A stretch of DNA of 9,283 bases from Spirochaeta sp. (GTDB lineage: Bacteria; Spirochaetota; Spirochaetia; DSM-27196; Alkalispirochaetaceae), in contig SKHA01000044.1 in the NCBI GenBank assembly GCA_007117185.1, positions 1 through 9,283 on the forward strand, written 5' to 3'. Made by a program: the position numbers and the translations under genes. Positions within the stretch are counted from its first letter, which is position 1. Each line of letters opens with the position of its first letter. Under the pieces are notes generated by a model, which did no database searches, was not told the DNA's origin, and saw only the letters and a program-made list of their open reading frames with translations. Of this stretch, positions 6,550 to 9,283 are shown piece by piece.

Positions 6550-7805
6550 AGGGCCACCTCAATCGGGCTGGCTACCAGTTTGTTCAACTGCTCCATCACA
6601 CTCTTCTTGTCACAGCGGGTAGAGGTCTCCACCACCTCGCCGGCTTTGGTGTAGAAGATCGTCATCGGTTCGATATCGCATCCGAGGCGATCACACAGAC
6701 TCTTGCCCTTGTACTGGTCGATGACGTTGAGCTTCACCTGCTTGTCGAAGGCGTTCTCGATCTCCTGCATCATCGGTAGCAGTTCCCGGCTTGGTACGTC
6801 GATAGCGTTGTAGACGTAGATCAGACCGATCTTCTCTTTCTGCATGATCTGGTTGGCGAACATCTCCGTCTCGGCGATGTACTTCTCAGCGGCCACACCG
6901 GCGATAGCGCCGTCACCCACTGCGGTGGCAACCTGCTTCAGTTCCTTCTCGCGAACGTCTCCGCAGGCAAATACCCCGGGGATACCCGTTTCCATGTGTT
7001 CGTTGGTGATGACGTACTTGCGCTTGGACATGTTCACCTTGTCCACGAAGATCTCCGTGTTGGGCTCGTACCCGATGAACTCGAAACAGTTGTCCACCTT
7101 GACCGGGGTAATCTCCCCAGTCTTGAGGTTCTTCAGGTTCACCGTATCCAGGTGACCCTCGCCCTCGAAGCTGTCCACCAGGGTGTTCCACATGAAGGTC
7201 ATTTTGGGGTTGGCCAGCGCGGCGTCCCGGGCGATCTCGTTGCAATCCATCTTGGGTTCATCATGGATCACGCTGACGATCACCTCTTTGGCGAACTTGG
7301 AGAGGAACGTGCCCTCTTCGATTGCAGCGTCTCCGGAACCGATCACCATCACCGTCTTGCCGGTGTTAGCCGCGGCGTCGCAGGTGGCGCAGAAGGAGAT
7401 ACCCTTGTCGAAGAGGTATTTGTCTTCATTTTTGGCTCTGGTGATTCTGGGCCGTCCACCCGAAGCGATGATCACCGTCTTGGCCTCGTAGGTGGTCCGG
7501 AAGGTCTCCACCAGCTTGGTCTCTTCTTCAAGCTCCACGCTCTTCACATCGGTGAGCTTGATCTTGACCCCGAACTTCTTGGCCTGCTTGTGAAACAGCT
7601 CCATCAGCCCCAGACCGGAGGTGCCCTCGGGGAAGCCCGGGAAGTTCTCGATCTCGTTGGTGTACGTGGCCAGCCCCCCGATGAGGGACTTCTCGATGAG
7701 CAGCGTGTTCAGCCGGGCCCGGCCGCAGTAGATCGCCGCGGTCAGCCCGGAGGGACCGCCGCCGATGATAACCACGTCGTATTGTTCAGTCTTCTTTTCT
7801 CGCAT
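6546..7805 (-). CDS. Thioredoxin reductase-like flavoprotein with C-terminal thioredoxin-like domain lacking CXXC
   Basis: This is a cytoplasmic FAD-dependent disulfide oxidoreductase of 419 residues, about 100 longer than ordinary TrxB. FAD-binding GGGPSG is at 15-20, redox-active CATC at 139-142, the nucleotide-binding loop GSGDAAIEE at 156-164 and the FAD-binding GVFACGD at 277-283. The HRR motif that contacts the NADPH 2'-phosphate in TrxB is replaced by IHDEPKMDCNE (180-190), so NADH or another donor is possible. Residues about 324-410 look like a thioredoxin fold: IGLIYVYN strand, helix, VKLNVID strand, a Pro before a strand (IEPMTIFY) and a final helix. The CXXC position reads IDVPSR instead; two Cys (371, 376) sit further on. 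ATG 7805 is chosen for GAGG 8 nt upstream; the gene follows the YeeE-like gene by 10 nt. It probably supplies or removes reducing equivalents for sulfur carried by TusA or the rhodaneses. Partner unknown. Confidence 0.88.
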   Translation of the reverse strand: MREKKTEQYDVVIIGGGPSGLTAAIYCGRARLNTLLIEKSLIGGLATYTNEIENFPGFPEGTSGLGLMELFHKQAKKFGVKIKLTDVKSVELEEETKLVETFRTTYEAKTVIIASGGRPRITRAKNEDKYLFDKGISFCATCDAAANTGKTVMVIGSGDAAIEEGTFLSKFAKEVIVSVIHDEPKMDCNEIARDAALANPKMTFMWNTLVDSFEGEGHLDTVNLKNLKTGEITPVKVDNCFEFIGYEPNTEIFVDKVNMSKRKYVITNEHMETGIPGVFACGDVREKELKQVATAVGDGAIAGVAAEKYIAETEMFANQIMQKEKIGLIYVYNAIDVPSRELLPMMQEIENAFDKQVKLNVIDQYKGKSLCDRLGCDIEPMTIFYTKAGEVVETSTRCDKKSVMEQLNKLVASPIEVAL

Positions 7806-7815
7806 TTTCAGAACC

Positions 7816-8367
7816 TCACATGAAATACTTGACCAGCATCTTGCTGCCCACGATAGCGCCGAGGAAGATAAACACCCCGAAAACCCAGCCCGAGAGGGAG
7901 AGGACGGAGATCCCCGAATACAAAGCGCCGATATTGCACCCAAAGCCGATACGGGCTCCGTAGCCCATCAGCAGCCCCCCCAGAACGGCGGCGACTACCT
8001 GTTTACCTGTCTTGATCTTCTTGATCTTGAATCCCGAGGCGATCAGTACCGAAAACAGCGCTCCGGCGATGATCCCCAGGTTTCTGATGGTCGGGGGGTC
8101 CCGAAAGAACCCCCGCTCAAGGACGGCCAGGGCGCCATCAGAAGAGAAGTAATAGAGCTTCTCCACCGAACCGCCCACAGCCTGATAGATCCAGGCACCC
8201 CAGTTGGCGAACGCTGCGGATACTCCCCAGGGACTACCGGTCGCCGCCATGGTGACGATCTGGAATATCGAGAGGAGAACCGCACCGGTGATGTAAGGCC
8301 AGGCGTCTTTCAACCACACTTTGTAGTAGTCGTTTGCGGCAATGGTATCCGACAGTTTCTTCAACAT
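7816..8367 (-). CDS. YeeE/YedE-family half-size transporter (C-terminal-half type)
   Basis: This is an inner-membrane protein of 183 residues, about half a full YeeE/YedE protein. Hydrophobic segments lie near 24-43, 46-64, 95-111, 122-140 and 155-179. The motif GFGCNIGALYSG (141-152, Cys144) is the conserved GCNIG loop whose Cys lines the thiosulfate path in characterised YeeE (TsuA) proteins. A Lys-rich cytoplasmic loop (GFKIKKIKTGK) precedes it. The start is ATG 8367 (GGAG 6 nt upstream); the longer in-frame reading to 8412 overlaps the carrier gene and lacks a membrane-protein N-terminus. It lies 14 nt after the TusA-family gene and probably pairs with the other half-transporter at 8630-9283. 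The cargo is probably thiosulfate or another reactive sulfur species; selenium compounds are an alternative because YedE relatives occur in selenium loci. Confidence 0.86.
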   Translation of the reverse strand: MLKKLSDTIAANDYYKVWLKDAWPYITGAVLLSIFQIVTMAATGSPWGVSAAFANWGAWIYQAVGGSVEKLYYFSSDGALAVLERGFFRDPPTIRNLGIIAGALFSVLIASGFKIKKIKTGKQVVAAVLGGLLMGYGARIGFGCNIGALYSGISVLSLSGWVFGVFIFLGAIVGSKMLVKYFM

Positions 8368-8381
8368 AGAGTGCTCCGTAA

Positions 8382-8609
8382 TTACTTCGCCTTCTCGATG
8401 ACCACTTCCCACTCGCCGTCATCGACCTCTTCGATCTCGACGTTGTGGCCTGCTTCACGCGCCCAGTCGGGTACGTTCTTCATCGCGCAGGAGTGATCAA
8501 TCTGTACAACCAGCACGTCTCCAACCTCCAGGTCTTCCAGGGCTTTCTGGGCCTTTACCAGCGGGACGGGACACGCTTCACCCAGACAATCCAGTGTTAC
8601 TTCCTTCAT
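8382..8609 (-). CDS. TusA/SirA-family sulfur carrier protein (YeeD/TsuB-like)
   Basis: This is a small cytoplasmic sulfur carrier of 75 residues, the usual family size. The hallmark N-terminal motif is present: DCLGEACPVPLVKAQKAL, with Cys13 in CPVP as the persulfide-carrying residue. Cys8 and Cys41 (in DHSCAMKNVPDWA) are extra; a Cys near the second position is common in TusA relatives next to YeeE. The fold order beta-alpha-beta-alpha-beta-beta fits. ATG 8609 has GGAGG 5 nt upstream; a TTG at 8621 overlaps the ribosome site and is rejected. The gene is placed between two YeeE/YedE halves, 20 nt after one and 14 nt before the other, so it is the likely first cytoplasmic acceptor of imported sulfur. 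A role in tRNA thiolation, as for E. coli TusA, is not supported by the context. Confidence 0.93.
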   Translation of the reverse strand: MKEVTLDCLGEACPVPLVKAQKALEDLEVGDVLVVQIDHSCAMKNVPDWAREAGHNVEIEEVDDGEWEVVIEKAK

Positions 8610-8614
8610 ACATA

Positions 8615-8619
8615 CCTCC
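8615..8619 (-). promoter_or_regulatory. Shine-Dalgarno GGAGG of the TusA-family gene
   Basis: GGAGG stands 5 nt before ATG 8609 on the minus strand. It overlaps the alternative TTG codon (8619-8621), which therefore cannot be served by it. Confidence 0.75.
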
Positions 8620-8629
8620 AAAAAATTTC

Positions 8630-9283
8630 TCAGTGCGTACTCGCACCTTGTTTTGCTTTAGCGAACTTGTCCGCGGCGATCCACAGCAGGGCGATGATCA
8701 CCAGCTGAACAGCGATAGCGCCAAACCACCCCAGGACATCCGGCAGGAAGATCCGTGGTGCGGTGGCGATGAAATTGAGCTGCCACCACCCGAACGTTGC
8801 CGCCCCGATGAACGAGCCGACCACAAAGAAGACGATGGAGAGCATCTGCATGGTGAACCCTTCACCGACCCGCATCAGCGTTCCTGACGCGCACCCCCCG
8901 GAGATCACCATCCCGATTCCGAAGATGAACGCTCCGATGGCTGTGTGAAAGCCGATGGGAGCCACGAAGGCCTGACCGGGCAGCGGTGCGCCCAGCCGGT
9001 GAGCACCGTACATCAGCGCCCAGAACCCGACGCTGGTCACCGCCAGAGCGGTGAGAACGGCCTTGGTGAGGTTTGTGCCACCGGTGAGGTAGGGGTCACG
9101 CAACGAGGCGGTAAAGCAGAACCGGGCTTTCTGCAGGATGTACCCGAAAATGATCCCGGTGAACCAGAAAAACCCCAGCGTGGGGTTCTGCAGCAGCATT
9201 GCTGCTCCGATTGCCAGGATCGCCAGGCCGGTGAGAATACCCAGGGGGATGGTGCTGGCTTTTTTCTTTCTGCTCCGGGATGA
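8630..9283 (-). CDS. YeeE/YedE-family half-size transporter (N-terminal-half type), 5' end beyond window
   Basis: This is an inner-membrane half-transporter of the YeeE/YedE family. The frame stays open to the window edge with no ATG, GTG or TTG before 9199. The 28 extra codons encode a basic stretch (RSRKKK) and a membrane helix (IPLGILTGLAILAIGAAMLL), so the real start lies outside and the ATG at 9199 is internal. At least 217 residues are visible. Counting from Met 9199, conserved Cys28 (KARFCFTAS) and Cys103 (GGCASGTLMRVGEG) match the two N-half cysteines of thiosulfate-importing YeeE/TsuA. Further hydrophobic segments lie near 10-24, 46-66, 86-103, 117-139 and 155-176. The gene ends 20 nt before the TusA-family gene. 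It probably forms a heteromer with the half-transporter at 7816-8367, which carries the third conserved Cys motif. Confidence 0.88.
   Translation of the reverse strand, partial: SSRSRKKKASTIPLGILTGLAILAIGAAMLLQNPTLGFFWFTGIIFGYILQKARFCFTASLRDPYLTGGTNLTKAVLTALAVTSVGFWALMYGAHRLGAPLPGQAFVAPIGFHTAIGAFIFGIGMVISGGCASGTLMRVGEGFTMQMLSIVFFVVGSFIGAATFGWWQLNFIATAPRIFLPDVLGWFGAIAVQLVIIALLWIAADKFAKAKQGASTH

Noticed and set aside
5554..6654. Plus-strand frame opposite the interrupted rhodanese
   Set aside because: Although longer than either rhodanese fragment, it has no domain-like sequence. The minus strand keeps rhodanese motifs on both sides of the TAA.
6996..8496. Plus-strand frames opposite the flavoprotein and YeeE-like genes
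   Set aside because: Both are His/Gly/Asp-rich shadows of strongly recognised minus-strand genes.
8609..8621. TTG start at 8621 for the TusA-family protein
   Set aside because: It overlaps the GGAGG ribosome site that serves ATG 8609, and the family starts just before the first strand.
9197..9199. ATG 9199 as start of the right-hand YeeE half
   Set aside because: The open frame upstream encodes a basic patch and a membrane helix typical of the family N-terminus, and no good ribosome site precedes 9199.

Overview
The window is high-GC bacterial DNA, almost fully coding, from a didermic organism: it encodes an outer-membrane barrel candidate and two lipoproteins. The relaxed lipobox of one lipoprotein (FMSC) and the YeeE/TusA sulfur genes would fit a free-living spirochaete. 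That placement is inference from family knowledge and is held with low confidence.

Left part (1-2789, plus strand). An ABC importer of the nitrate/sulfonate/thiamine-precursor class occupies the start. The last codons of an unseen upstream gene overlap the permease start (ATGA). The permease overlaps the ATPase (GTGA), and the ATPase overlaps by 32 nt a gene for a tandemly duplicated beta-barrel-like protein. The three visible genes read as one translationally coupled operon. Its substrate cannot be read from the sequence, and the substrate-binding protein is presumably just outside the window.

Middle (2793-4591, minus strand). A GT-C fold membrane glycosyltransferase converges on the barrel gene with 3 nt between stop codons. 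Upstream of it lies a 236-nt intergenic region with three strong hairpins. Two of these share sequence and differ by compensatory changes in three adjacent base pairs.

Right part (4592-9283, minus strand). This is a sulfur-handling gene cluster read from the right edge leftwards: a YeeE/YedE half-transporter (5' end off the window), a TusA-family sulfur carrier, a second YeeE/YedE half-transporter, a thioredoxin-reductase-like flavoprotein fused to a thioredoxin-like domain without CXXC, a two-domain rhodanese lipoprotein interrupted by an in-frame TAA, and a second lipoprotein with two rhodanese domains that both keep their cysteine. Spacings of -4 to 20 nt join the first five genes; 92 nt separate the last. 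A plausible joint role is handling sulfane sulfur (thiosulfate or polysulfide) outside the membrane by the rhodaneses, import through the YeeE pair, transfer to TusA, and redox release or recycling by the flavoprotein. The families are recognised from sequence; the pathway is inference.
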